A stretch of DNA of 64,000 nt from Hyaloperonospora brassicae (GCA_947650285.1 CANTFL010000090.1:682001-746000), one strand, 5' to 3'. Positions 26,417 to 35,766 are shown, numbered from the stretch's first letter. Notes: generated from the letters alone by a model not told the origin. A program made the numbers and translations.

Positions 26417-27016
26417 TCACTTATCGCCTTCGATCAGCTCATTTAGTCCTTTGATGATCGACACCGCAACTTTCGTCATCGCGCCGGTGAGCTTCCTCAG
26501 CAACTTTAAGATTGTCGATTTGATTTTCCTCACAAAAGGAATGGTACTCTTCATTCGATTTGGTCCTGACGTGTGGAAAATATTCAAGGTGTTCACCACG
26601 AAACTTGATGCCCAATTCCAAATGAGCCTTTTATATTTTGACATCAGGGCTGTCATGATCGAGTTTGTAATTGTTTCAGCAAGTTTCGAAAGTTTAGTAG
26701 TGGGATCAGAGGTCCAGCCGACCGCCTTTATCTTCCGATGCGATACCAAGCTACCCAGGTGATAATCAGCCGTCGACTCGTACTTTACTTTGTGCTTCTT
26801 AAGCACCACTTTTATTACCTTGACTACGAGATGAAGCATCGCGTTTGTAACTTTCTCTGCAAACCTCGTACGCTTCGTCTTTTCTTCTGCGTGGATAGAA
26901 ACCTGTTTTCCCTGCGGTGAAAACTTGTTGAAGAATCGGATTATGGTCGCCTCCATCTTCGATGAGTACTTTTTGAGTTGCACTTTAATCATGAATATCG
27001 TAGCTGTCATAATCAT
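26417..27016 (-). pseudogene. C-terminal part of the disrupted effector-like gene, shifted frame
   Basis: A 199-codon minus frame whose ATG overlaps the stop of the upstream frame by four bases (ATGA). It has no signal peptide and is rich in Lys, Ile, Leu and Val, with repeated amphipathic helices. One segment, SKYKRLIWNWASSF, resembles the Trp-containing helices common in oomycete effector C-termini. Because it lacks its own leader and follows immediately, I read it as the C-terminal half of the same gene, thrown out of frame by a one-base change in an A run. A separate translationally coupled ORF is a weaker alternative. With the upstream part, the length would approach the 423 residues of the intact effector at 59.4 kb. 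Confidence 0.45.
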
Positions 27017-27513
27017 TCAGCCACCAGATCCTGAAGCTTCGCACCGATATCCGCGACAACCGGATGAGTAGCCAGCATATTCCAAACAAAAGCTAAGTTG
27101 TCCGAAAGCCCATCCATGACCGCTCTGTACTTTGATGCAATCGCATTAATCGACAGCTTGCTCTTATATGTAGCGACCGTTAGCGCGTCGGTGACCGTCT
27201 TTAAAAGACCCGTAAAGTTGATCTTGGTCATTTGAAAGGTTGGTGTGTTGCGCAGCTTGTTCCAACGCCGTGCTACCTCAAACAGAGACATATCAGTGGT
27301 TGACTTAAGTCGTACAGCGAGCTTAGTAGTTTGCGCTTTAGCTGTACTCGCAGCTGTCACCGCTATGCCCGCGTCCTTCCCCACAATTACACTTTGCCGC
27401 ACCTTTAAAGATAGCAGCTTTACTTTGTCAGCGATGCCAAAGAATCTCTCCTCATTGCCCACTTGTACCGCGTTTGAGTCGTTGTGCTCACGAACATCCT
27501 GCCAACGTCTCTC
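27013..27513 (-). pseudogene. Effector-like gene, middle part, downstream of the gypsy insertion
   Basis: This continues the gene whose start lies at 35541-35698. Translation runs RRWQDV...NEERFF and then about 140 residues of helical sequence to a TGA at 27013-27015. RRWQ occupies the place of an RxLR motif and is followed 16-19 residues later by EER, so the order is RxLR-variant then EER. The 5 bp duplication CTCTC (27509-27513 and 35541-35545, plus strand) flanks the gypsy element. The reading frame on the two sides is compatible once one copy of the duplication is discounted. As it stands, translation from the 35.7 kb start enters the LTR. The gene is therefore split into two pieces about 8.0 kb apart and is presumably inactive. 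Confidence 0.7.
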
Positions 27514-27924
27514 TGTAACGGGGCAGTCCGTTCCATGGCAATTGTCATTTGGAAGATAATGACAATAAAGAATATAATGTTGAATACTCATTTAACAATA
27601 TCACTAATAGTGGTGATATTGATGGGTCGACCAAAGAGTCTGTTCATTGGTTGATATCTTGATGATATCAACCCACCAATCGCCGCAAGACGCGCGCAAT
27701 GAGTGGTGATTAGACGTCGTCATAATCCAGTTATATTAGTATAATTAAGTTAAGTGAAATAGAGAGACAGTGGTTAAAGACTTAATTATATTATATAACA
27801 GTTCTACTCATCACTAGGACAGTGTTGCCTCTGTCTTACCTACCGCTTCCTCGGTTGCCTCGTGTATGGCTGTCGGGGCACCGATACCATTGCGTTAAGT
27901 CCACGCAAGGGTGTGCCCCGTTAC
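27514..27924 (+). repeat. 5' LTR of element A
   Basis: It begins TGTAACGGGGC and ends GCCCCGTTAC, an extended inverted terminal motif. It contains perfect hairpins at 27541-27566 (9 bp arms) and further on around the GGTTGATATC block. A GACGCGCGCAATG block in the middle is conserved in all LTR families of this window. Its mate is at 35128-35540. Confidence 0.93.
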
Positions 27925-27925
27925 G

Positions 27926-27944
27926 CCTGGTAGCACTTTGTAGT
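27926..27944 (+). promoter_or_regulatory. Primer-binding site of element A
   Basis: CCTGGTAGCACTTTGTAG directly follows the 5' LTR. The TGG start fits pairing with a tRNA 3'-CCA end. The same site follows the 5' LTR of element B, and a mutated version follows that of element C. It resembles an initiator-Met-type site in its first bases only, so I do not assign the tRNA. Confidence 0.7.
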
Positions 27945-27975
27945 CCTTCCAACGACCACCTCCACATCATATACC

Positions 27976-29130
27976 ATGCACATGTTGAATGATGAGGAGA
28001 CCTTTCACGCCACGCATGAGGGGTTTAACCATTTGAGTGACATCGAATGGAGTGCGGTAGAACGAATGAGTTCTACAGTAGGCGAGTTCGCCATTAGCGC
28101 CATGTTGGAGTCTCTAAACAGAGACCTACAACATGCCGCTATTGCCAAGCTCATTCAGAATGAACTTGCCATCGAGAGGGAGAAAGTAGCCTTGCTTCAC
28201 CAGCAAGGCTCTCAACAGGCCGAGCAGTTGAGAGAACTCGATGCTCAATAGACGGAGCTGTTGAGACAGCAGCAATTCCATGCTGCTGTGGGCGGGACGG
28301 CGCATGCGCGTCGTCTCGAAGTCATGAAAGTTGACATCTCAAAGTACAGTGGAGTCCCGGAGGACTCCCTGTTACTGTGGTTTGTCGAACTCGACAGAGC
28401 CTTAAGGGCGCGTCGCGTCGAAGATGAGCAAATGAAACTCACATTTGCTCAGATCCACTTGGCAGGACGTGCCAAAACTTGGTCCCTGGGACTCGAGAGT
28501 AGCAACCCACATGTGTTTAGGTCGCTAGATGACTTCAAGACCCGGCTCAGACAAACGTTTTAGCTGCCACGGACTTAGTTCAGGGCTTGCTCAGAGCTAC
28601 TGAAACTCAAGCAGGGTAAGCGTGATGTGCACGCTTACGCACAACATATACGACTCCTCGCGAGTAGTATAACTGCTAACCCAGTTCATAAACACACGTT
28701 GATTACGGTGTTCATGCAAGGGCTCGCAGAAGGGCCCGTCAGGAGCCATCTGTTCCGCCTTGAGCTGAATACGCTAGAAGAAGCGATATCAGCCGCGGAA
28801 CAGGAAGACTTTAGTATGAGACAGGCTCATGCTAGCTCAAACTCTTATCGTCCACCGAGACGACAAGAGATCGGATGTCCAGAACCAATGGACCTCTGCT
28901 ATGTTGAGAGCGAGAGACCTCGCTCTACAAACAACAAGCGATTGCAGAAGTGCAATCGCTGTCAGAAGTTAGGGCACTACGCATACGAGTGTAGTGCTCC
29001 ACGCCCAGTACCAAACAATACTGAGCGAAATGGACGACCATTTGCCAGAAAGGGCAATGGGCGTGGGTCCAGCGCTGTTGCGAAGCCGCAACAGCGAGAC
29101 GGACCATCAAAAAATGGTCGGGGTCAGTAG
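27976..29130 (+). pseudogene. gag: gag of element A
   Basis: A single frame of about 385 codons with TAG stops at 28249-28251, 28561-28563 and 28576-28578. It would encode the structural Gag protein, which packages element RNA. N-terminal helical segments are followed by a retrotransposon-gag-like core (VPEDSLLLWFVELDRALRA, then HVFRSLDDFKTRLRQTF). Near the C-terminus is a CCHC zinc knuckle, CNRCQKLGHYAYEC (about 28951-28992). At the second and third stops element B has GAG, and element C has GAA and GAG, so both stops arose by G-to-T change. The start was chosen as the first ATG after the primer-binding site. Protease follows in another frame. Confidence 0.85.
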
Positions 29131-29252
29131 GGGCGGAGCGCCCTACTGATCCATCAACCTCAAGAGAATTTGCAAATCTTTTGACGAAAATTGCTCCAGA
29201 TACACAATCATTGTGTGTCTCTGCACCTGGTCATGACGTTTAGCTCATCACC

Positions 29253-29948
29253 TTGAAGTTGAAAGCGACAAATGATTTGTCGCTTCGTGCCCTAGTAGAC
29301 TGTGGGGCGTCGAACAACTTTGTTCGACGCCAGTCACTAGAGGGTCGTAGGCTCAAGTTCGTTGAGCGCGACATTCCCCTCACAAGGATGACGGTGCGCC
29401 TTGCAACAGGCGCATTGATAACCGTTGAGAAACGTGTAGTAGGAATCCACAACACGTTAGAGGGCGAACCGTAAGATGATGACTTTATCGTATTGGATCT
29501 GGATGACAAATTTGATGTCATCCTGGGATTACCTTGGATCAGAAAGTACGAGCCAAGGGTGAGCTGGCAGCATCGATCCGTGAAGATGCCTGCCTCTTGT
29601 TCATCAGATGGCCATATGATGAACATCTTGGAGCGTCCACAAGCGTGTGGATATACTGCGAGTGAGTGCGATGATCGCACTTGCGGTACAGTCGTTAGCA
29701 CGACTGCACAAGATCACAGTGTAGTTGATCACTACACTGTGGAGCAAGCTCCCGGCGGCTGTACAGAAGTACAGGCTAAGCCGAAGGTCCACCACTCGAA
29801 TAAGTCGAGTGGACCGGGACATGGATGCAAGCCTAGCGGGCAGCATCTTAGAAGTAAGAAACCTGTTGCCTCCAAGGGGCAACATGGGTATCCTAGGTCT
29901 ACTGGAGAGTCGACCGTATACAATCGGTGCCTGACTGTGGTTGCATAG
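29253..29948 (+). pseudogene. Aspartic protease region of element A
   Basis: One frame broken by a TAA at 29472-29474. It shows the retropepsin-like active site VDCGASNNF (about 29298-29324) and the later conserved block DVILGLPWIRKYEP. This protease would process the Gag-Pol precursor. The codons around the active site lie inside a 12 bp perfect inverted repeat (29306-29331). Downstream of about 29620 the frame runs on into a linker of unknown role. Relative to gag the frame is shifted, but decay makes it impossible to say whether a programmed frameshift was used. Confidence 0.8.
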
Positions 29949-30044
29949 CCACAGTCAGAAGACGTCGAGGGAATAAGTCCCCACGTACTTGAGGAAGGTT
30001 TTCCTCAATAGTCGCTTGCTGAGGGACTAGGCCTTCAGCAACCT

Positions 30045-32191
30045 GTGGAAGCAAGTTCCCAGGAAGAAACCGAGACGTTGAACGTCTTGGTTAATGACGG
30101 ATCAAGCGTAGGCGCTTATACGCTTGATCTGATTGTGCCGCCGAAGTTAACTTCGGAGACAACTCAGTTGCCAACGCTAGAACCGAAACGGTTCTTGCGT
30201 GATCTGCGTAGTGCCAAAGTCAAGCAGATCTGCATACTCGTCACAGAGGATGAGTATGTGACCGACATTCGGTCGGCCACAGTATTTGATGAGAACGAAC
30301 GGGTTCTCAGCAGCTCATCGATGGAAGAAAGTGTCCTCGATGAGAAGACTCGGCTTGAGCGATACACGTCTCAATCCTGGGAGTCACTTCAGGCAAATCC
30401 TTTGTATAAGGATTTGATCGAATTCAAGGATGGGTTCCCTATATCCTTACCTTGCGAGTTGCCTAAGGACAAAGTCACTCGACACGAGATCGAGCTCAAG
30501 CCGGGCTAGAAGTACTGTGTCATGAAGCAGTGACCACTGCCTCGTGAAAAGGTGCTACCGATCGACAAGTTCTTTGCCGATCGCTTAGCAGCGAGCCATG
30601 TCAGGGAATCGACATTCCCTCACAGCTCTCTGACCTTCTGTGTGCGAAAGGCCACAGGAGGATGGTGGATAGTGCACGCATTCAACAAGTTAAATGCTGC
30701 AACGGTACCGGCTCAGACGCCGATACCGAAGAAGGACGTAATCATAGATGACATGTCAAAGAGTACCATCTTTTCGTCCATGGATCTGATGGACGGATTC
30801 TATCAGATTCTTATGCGTAAACGGGATGTTCCGTACACAGCATTGAGCACCCCCAGCGGTATGCTGTGGGAGTGGATAGTGATGCCACAGGGGCTGAGCA
30901 ATTCCCCTGAAACATTCAACAGATGTGTCACAAGTCTGTTGAGACCGGTGCGAGACTTCGCACCGAGTTACTTCGACGATGTGTTCGTCCATAGCCGGGC
31001 TATGGACGGAAAGACGGACGTTGAAGTTCACAGAACTCACGTTCGTCAGGTTCTTTAACTTATGCGCAATCATAAGTTATATGCCAACCTCAAGAAGTGT
31101 ATATTCGCGGCTAGCGAAATGCCACTTCTTGGGTGCATCGTCGGCAAACACGGCGTACGCCCTGATACCAAAAAGATCAAGGCGATCACCGACTGGCCAG
31201 TGCCAGTCGATGTCAAGGGACTAAGGAAGTTCCTTGGCTTAGCGGCGTACTTGCACAAGTGCTCGCGCAACTACGCCGAGGTGACTGTTCATCTTTCTTG
31301 CTTGCTCAAGAAAGATGTGAAGTGGTCATGGAACGCTGACTGTCAGCGTTCTTTTGAAGGTATCAATAAAACCTTGATGCAATCGCCCATCTTGGCGATT
31401 GCAGATCAGGACAGACCATTTCATGTGGTCTGTGACGCCAGCGATTTTGCGATCGGCTGTGCGTTGATGCAGTATGTCACAGACGGCGCAGAGCGCGTCA
31501 TCTGTTATCAGTCGCGTCAGCTGCAACCAGCTGAGCGCAATTACCCAGTGCATGACAAGGAACTACTTGCCATGAAGTATACACTGGCTAAGTTTTGGGT
31601 CTATCTCTTGGGAGATAGACCGTTCATCGTCTATACGGACTATACGTCATTACGCACGACCGTAAACAACCCACATCTCTCGCAAAGGATGGCGAGGTGG
31701 CTGTCTTTCTTGGCGGAGTATAACTTTTCCGTGGAGTATAAACCAGGACGACTAACGTCGTCGCGGATGCGCTCTCGCGCCGGCCCGATTTCGAGCCGGA
31801 CGCACAACCAAACAGTGAGGATATTACCACTGTTGCGACACTGTCAGTCCGTGTCCCGTCGTCAAGTCTACGTGACGACGTACGAAAGGCATACGCAGAA
31901 GATAAGGATCTTCTGCGATTAATGGATCATCTGGTGAATCCATCTAGTAAATCCATGAGGGATTTACCGGCTTTGTACCGATCCTCAACGGATCGGTATA
32001 GTACACGCAACGGATTGCTGTACTATACGGCTGTTGCCGACGACACGTCTGGTGTCGTCGTACCCGCTCATCATGATTTGCGTTTACGCATCATGTATGA
32101 GTGTCACGATGCCCCAACAGGCTGCCATCATGGTAGAGAAAAGACTTACCTCACGGTAAGTCGTGACTTTCACTGGCCACGCCAGTATTAG
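30045..32191 (+). pseudogene. pol: Reverse transcriptase, RNase H and integrase N-terminus of element A
   Basis: The main frame carries RT (about 30550-31250) with LNAATVPAQTPIP, SSMDLMDGFYQI and the catalytic YFDD at 30969-30980. RNase H follows, with DASDFAIG, HDKELLAMKYTL and VYTDYTSLR, the last having Tyr where His is usual. Stops lie at 30507 (TAG), 30531 (TGA), 31056 (TAA) and 32189 (TAG). A frameshift after VEYKPGR near 31750 breaks the link to the integrase zinc region, CHDAPTGCHHGREKT then CEVCQ (about 32100-32230). The same defects occur in element B. The enzyme would copy element RNA into DNA in virus-like particles; this copy cannot make it. Confidence 0.88.
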
Positions 32192-32233
32192 TTTGTCCGC
32201 AAGTACATTCGTTCTTGCGAGGTTTGTCAACGG

Positions 32234-33462
32234 GTGAAGCCTAGTCCCTCATCCCGTGCGCCATTGCAGCCTCTGCCGGTCCCATCAGAGTGTTGGGAGT
32301 CCGTGTCCATGGACTTTGTCTTCGGGTTTTCCGAAGACGCTCACAAGAATAATGGTATTCTTGTGTTTGTTGACCGATTCAGCAAGATGGTCCATCTTGC
32401 TGCAGTCCCAGAGTCGATCAACGCATACGGCTGTGCTCGTGTCTTTCTCGACACGGTCTTTAGACTCCACATTTTACCCCGTGAACTCGTATCCGACCGT
32501 GACCCTCGGTTCACGGTGGTATTTTGGCAAACCGTGTTCCGTACTCTCGGAACACGATTGAAGATGTCCACTTCTGACCATCCAGAAACAGATGGTCAGA
32601 CGGAACGTGCGAACCGTGTCCTCGAAGAGATCCTTCGAGGATACGTCCACTAGTTTCCGAGTTGGAGCGAATTCCTACCCATGATGGAATTCACCATCAA
32701 TAATTCGGTGCATGCTTTAACACAGCACACACCGTTTTACGTGAATGGCCTACGCCATCCACGAGTGCCCACCTTTATAGAGTGTGACTCTTGGATAGGG
32801 GGGGAGGGACTCGCTCGAGCAAAAATCGTTTTGGCTCTTGCTCATCACGTGTCGACGCTAACATCGTCACGTATGATGCCGATGTCGATCAGGTCGACAT
32901 CGATGAAGGAGATCACCTCAATAATAGCGACGACGCTATTATTGACTCGGATGATGATGCTGGTATATTCAGCATCGTCAACGATTATGCCAGCGAGGAA
33001 TAAGACAACCTCGCTGAAGAAGAGAGCAATCTCTTAGCAGTGCGCACGAAGCGCACTGAAAGACAAAACAAAGAGTCAGCAGAGAACTTCATGCTGACTC
33101 GAGAAGCGGTAGTCCGTTTCGTTCAGGACTCCATCGCAAATGCGGTGGACCGCCAGAAACGGAACGAAGACAAGAATGGAAGAGCAAATGTTCTTTCATT
33201 TCAAATTAATGACCTAGTACTACTTTCGACGGCAAACTTACCTGGACATGCAGTAACTAGTGTCGGCAGTAGTAAACTACTGCCGAAATACATTGGTCAC
33301 TTTCGTATGTTGCATCGCAAGGGCAATGCATACACAATCGAATTGCCACGTAAGATGCGCACGCATCCTACGTTTTACGTGGGGGGGGGCTCAGGCCGTA
33401 CTGTCATTACGATCCTTCTTCTTCCGATGAAGATAGCCCCCACGTTCAAGAACATCCATTAA
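32234..33462 (+). pseudogene. Integrase core and C-terminal linker of element A
   Basis: The DDE core is visible as MDFVFGF, then SDRDPRFT, then HPETDGQTERANRVLEE. A TAG at 32651-32653 and a slip in a G run near 32800 interrupt it. The frame then passes through an unusually acidic insertion (32850-33000, rich in Asp and Glu), a TAA at 33001-33003, and a GPY/F-like region with LLPKYIGHFRMLHRKGNAY. It ends at a G run at 33381-33389, after which the chromodomain is in another frame. G-run lengths differ between A and B, so these runs are recent mutation sites. Confidence 0.85.
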
Positions 33463-34996
33463 GTTCTTGCGTTCGCGCTCCAGACGATCCGTCTGGTCGC
33501 GCACATATGATACCTCGGAACTCAACCGAGATATCTCCCCACAAGCTGTCGCCAGCTCGCCGAATAGGGAGCGGACATCCCGATCGACCTGAAGCTGCGC
33601 TGTGGCATAATCGGCGCGATCCCTCGCCCGATCAGCCTCGCGATCCTTGCGGTTCTTCCGCACGGTATCGGTCAAAGCGTAGCGCCGATCGCGCTCGTGC
33701 TTCAAGTCATCGCGCAATTCATCGATTGCGCGATCCATCTCGTAAGGGTCGAGATGGCGAACCGAATCATCTGGAGGAGGTCTTTCCTCTTCCACCACAT
33801 CCTTTGGTGGATGCTCACGGTGATCAGCGCTTTCTAGTGGAGCGTATCTTGAATCACCGTGACGATTCAGGATCAAGGACGAGCTACCTCGTCCAGTGGC
33901 GGGGGTATCCACCCTCTTGGAACAGCTGGGAGCCCCGCTCTCAGCTGTTGATGGATGTTGAAGGTCTCGTCCGCCAGTATGACGAGACCCATCCGATGAG
34001 TCCTGTGGCCCATCGGTAAATACGCTCCCGAGGCGCTTGTAGACGGATTGCAAGTTTGCAATCGCGTCACGCATCTCAGCCTAGATGTGTGCCCTTCCCC
34101 AGGGAGAACTTGGGGAATACACATCCATATGTGCACGCTGCGAGTTGTCGATACAGCTCGCACAAGGATCACCCCATGAGAGGCATGGAATGCCGGCCTC
34201 ACTCGGCAAACAGTGCAACCGGTACCTTGCACCGGTTGGCGTTCGCCTTTCAAACTTGATGCGTATCACCTCAAGTTTCTTGAGCCACCTTTCTCGTCCA
34301 AAATTCTTTACGTTTTGGACGAACGCGTTCCACGCAGCCAAAAGCGATGCTTTGTCACGGTTTTGGTTGATGTTGTACCCCTCGATGTCGAAGAAAGACA
34401 TAGAGATAGAAATCTTCCTCAGAGCGAAAGTTCTTCGCGCTGGAACTCAAGCCGTGAAGCTCAGTTGCATCGAATGAAGGAATTCGATGGTATTGGCTTG
34501 TCGCGTGAGACAGGCTATTGATGAGCCGTTCGGGCAAACGCCACGGCTTCAACTCATCACGCTTCACAGTGGTACCCTTGTCGGTACCACGGCTCCCAGA
34601 TTGACGACGGCTCTCGCCATCGTCATCACACTCTTGAGGGGACGCACGAGTTCATACTGGTGAGGCATAGTAGTCCTCACCATCGAGTTCATCATCACTG
34701 CCGAACAGACTGTGATGCATTTCACGAGTCCGTTTGTTCGGCAGTGGCCTTGGCGAATACGGAGGCGTCGCCGGTGATCGAGACGCCTCTGGACCATTGC
34801 CCGAGTCAGACGCGTCTGACTCGCCAGAGTAGATGACCTCAATGTCGGGGTCATCATGCGCACGCGGTGTTGTACCGCGTGCACCTGTAGCATCTGTTGC
34901 TGCAGGCGAAGAAGGAGCAGAAGACAACGAATCGTCTGCCGCAGAGGCTGACACAGTAGCGGGCTGTGCGGGTCTTGAGTCACCTCGCATAGACAA
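33391..34996 (-). pseudogene. Antisense accessory frame of element A
   Basis: On the strand opposite gag-pol, a frame of about 535 codons runs from an ATG near the 3' LTR back into the integrase end. The N-terminus (34996-34652) is Ser/Asp-rich and acidic and includes HHSLFGSDDELDGEDYY. After a TGA come KPWRLPERLINSLSHATS, a frameshift near 34360-34400, and then a conserved block with FGRERWLKKLEVIRIKFERR and PCASCIDNSQR. After a TAG at 34081-34083 the same frame continues as a 227-codon C-terminus ending in a coiled-coil-like segment (GEISRLSSEVSYVRDQTDRL). Elements B and C keep the same arrangement. No known domain is recognised. Antisense ORFs between pol and 3' LTR are known from some plant Ty3/gypsy elements. 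Confidence 0.55.
33507..34019 (+). pseudogene. Proline/arginine-rich linker and chromodomain of element A
   Basis: A 170-codon frame. Residues 1-105 are a Pro/Arg/Ser-rich linker. Residues 106-163 form a chromodomain: FLVERILNHR, then TSYLVQWRGYPPSWNSWEP, then DVEGLVRQYDETHP (33822-33995). In chromoviruses this domain sits at the integrase C-terminus and is thought to guide insertion to marked chromatin. The aromatic residues expected in the first strand are weak here (FLVERIL), so methyl-lysine binding is uncertain. A long antisense frame covers the same DNA. Confidence 0.85.
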
Positions 34997-35090
34997 GTTA
35001 AATATGCGAGGTCAAGCGGAAAGTAAATGGAACAGACCCAACAAGTGCTCCCTGTCCCAATGGTGGCCAACGGGTGGGCGTTATATTTTT

Positions 35091-35111
35091 GATAGTCACA
35101 CGGTGACTATC
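35091..35111. repeat. Hairpin next to the polypurine tract of element A
   Basis: GATAGTCAC and GGTGACTATC pair across a two-base centre just before the polypurine tract and just upstream of the antisense frame. Element B has a related but imperfect version in the equivalent place. Confidence 0.7.
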
Positions 35112-35115
35112 AGTT

Positions 35116-35127
35116 AAGAGGGGGTGA
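35116..35127 (+). promoter_or_regulatory. Polypurine tract of element A
   Basis: AAGAGGGGGTGA lies immediately before the 3' LTR, where plus-strand DNA synthesis is primed. Element B has GGGAGGGGTGA at the same place. Confidence 0.75.
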
Positions 35128-35540
35128 TGAAACGGGGCAGTCCGTTCCATGGAAATTGTCATTTGGAAGATAATGACAATAAAGAATATAATGTTGAATA
35201 CTCATTTAACAATATCACTAATAGTGGTGATATTGATGGGTCGACCAAAGAGTCTGTTCATTGGTTGATATCTTGATGATATCAACCCACCAATCGCCGC
35301 AAGACGCGCGCAATGAGTGGTGATTAGACGTCGTCATAATCCAGTTATATTAGTATAATTAAGTTAAGTGAAAAAGAGAGACAGTGGTTAAAGACTTAAT
35401 TATATTAATATAACAGTTCTACTCATCCCTAGGACAGTGTTGCCTCTGTCTTACCTACCGCTTCCTCGTTTGCCTCGTGTACGTCTGTCGGGGCACCGAT
35501 ACCATTGCGTTAAGTTCACGCAAGGGTGTGCCCCGTTACA
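35128..35540 (+). repeat. 3' LTR of element A
   Basis: It begins TGAAACGGGGC, one base different from the 5' LTR start, and ends GCCCCGTTACA. The 5 bp CTCTC duplication follows at 35541-35545. By eye it differs from the 5' LTR at about nine positions. Confidence 0.93.
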
Positions 35541-35698
35541 CTCTCCTTGTTGACTCCGTCGGCGTGGCCGACCACCACAAGATCCACTGGAGCGATATCG
35601 GGCCTAAGAACAGCCTTCGGATCGTCAACAGGTGAGATTGCATCACTACGAGCTAAAAGGTTCGCTAGCGCAGCCACTATGACGTACGCCAGCCGCAT
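35541..35698 (-). pseudogene. Effector-like gene, start with signal peptide, cut by element A
   Basis: The minus frame from 35698 begins MRLAYVIVAALANLLARSDA, a typical signal peptide with likely cleavage after the SDA region. About 30 further residues follow, ending VNKE at the insertion point. The architecture (MR.., hydrophobic core, SDA) matches the intact effector at 59.4 kb. An upstream in-frame ATG at 35734 would add 12 polar residues before the leader, so I prefer 35698. Translation now runs through the junction into LTR sequence and stops after seven more codons. If transcribed, it would give only a short secreted peptide. The rest of the gene lies at 27513-26417. Confidence 0.75.
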
Positions 35699-35757
35699 AC
35701 TCCGGGTTTTCCCAGTCCAGTAGGAGAAGCGCACTTGGTCGTGCGGACCGACCTATT

Positions 35758-35766
35758 CAAAATGAG
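35758..35766 (-). promoter_or_regulatory. Oomycete-type initiator of the disrupted effector-like gene
   Basis: The minus strand reads CTCATTTTG, matching the oomycete initiator consensus YTCAYTYY. It lies about 65 bases upstream of the chosen ATG and about 30 upstream of the earlier one, a normal distance for short oomycete leaders. The AATTT flanking element is not clear. Confidence 0.5.

Larger units (their letters stand above)
27514..35540 (+). mobile_element. Gypsy element A (Ty3/gypsy, chromodomain type), full length
   Basis: An 8.0 kb LTR retrotransposon on the plus strand with near-identical ~411 bp LTRs, a primer-binding site, gag, protease, RT, RNase H, integrase, chromodomain, an antisense frame and a polypurine tract. 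The 5 bp target duplication CTCTC is intact on both sides, so it inserted as a unit into the effector-like gene. By eye the two LTRs differ at about nine positions, so the insertion is fairly recent. Internal frames nevertheless contain many stops and several frameshifts. Most pol defects are shared with element B, so the copy was probably defective when it inserted or has been overwritten since. The whole element is unusually rich in short inverted repeats. Confidence 0.92.

Noticed and set aside
26340..26762. 140-codon plus-strand ORF
   Set aside because: It lies opposite the C-terminal effector frame, which has better coding character and context; I take it as a shadow.
33720..33750. Micro-inversion between elements A and B in the antisense coiled-coil region
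   Set aside because: GATCCAT and AATGGATC looked inverted at first, but the alignment is explained by three substitutions without an inversion.
33391..34074. Treating the chromodomain strand alone as coding and dismissing the opposite 227-codon frame
   Set aside because: The chromodomain strand is clearly coding, but the opposite frame continues in phase into a conserved antisense frame, so I kept both rather than calling it a shadow.
27514..35540. CRISPR array, suggested by many short palindromic repeats
   Set aside because: The repeats differ from one another, have no constant unit or spacer length and lie within gag-pol codons of a eukaryotic retroelement.
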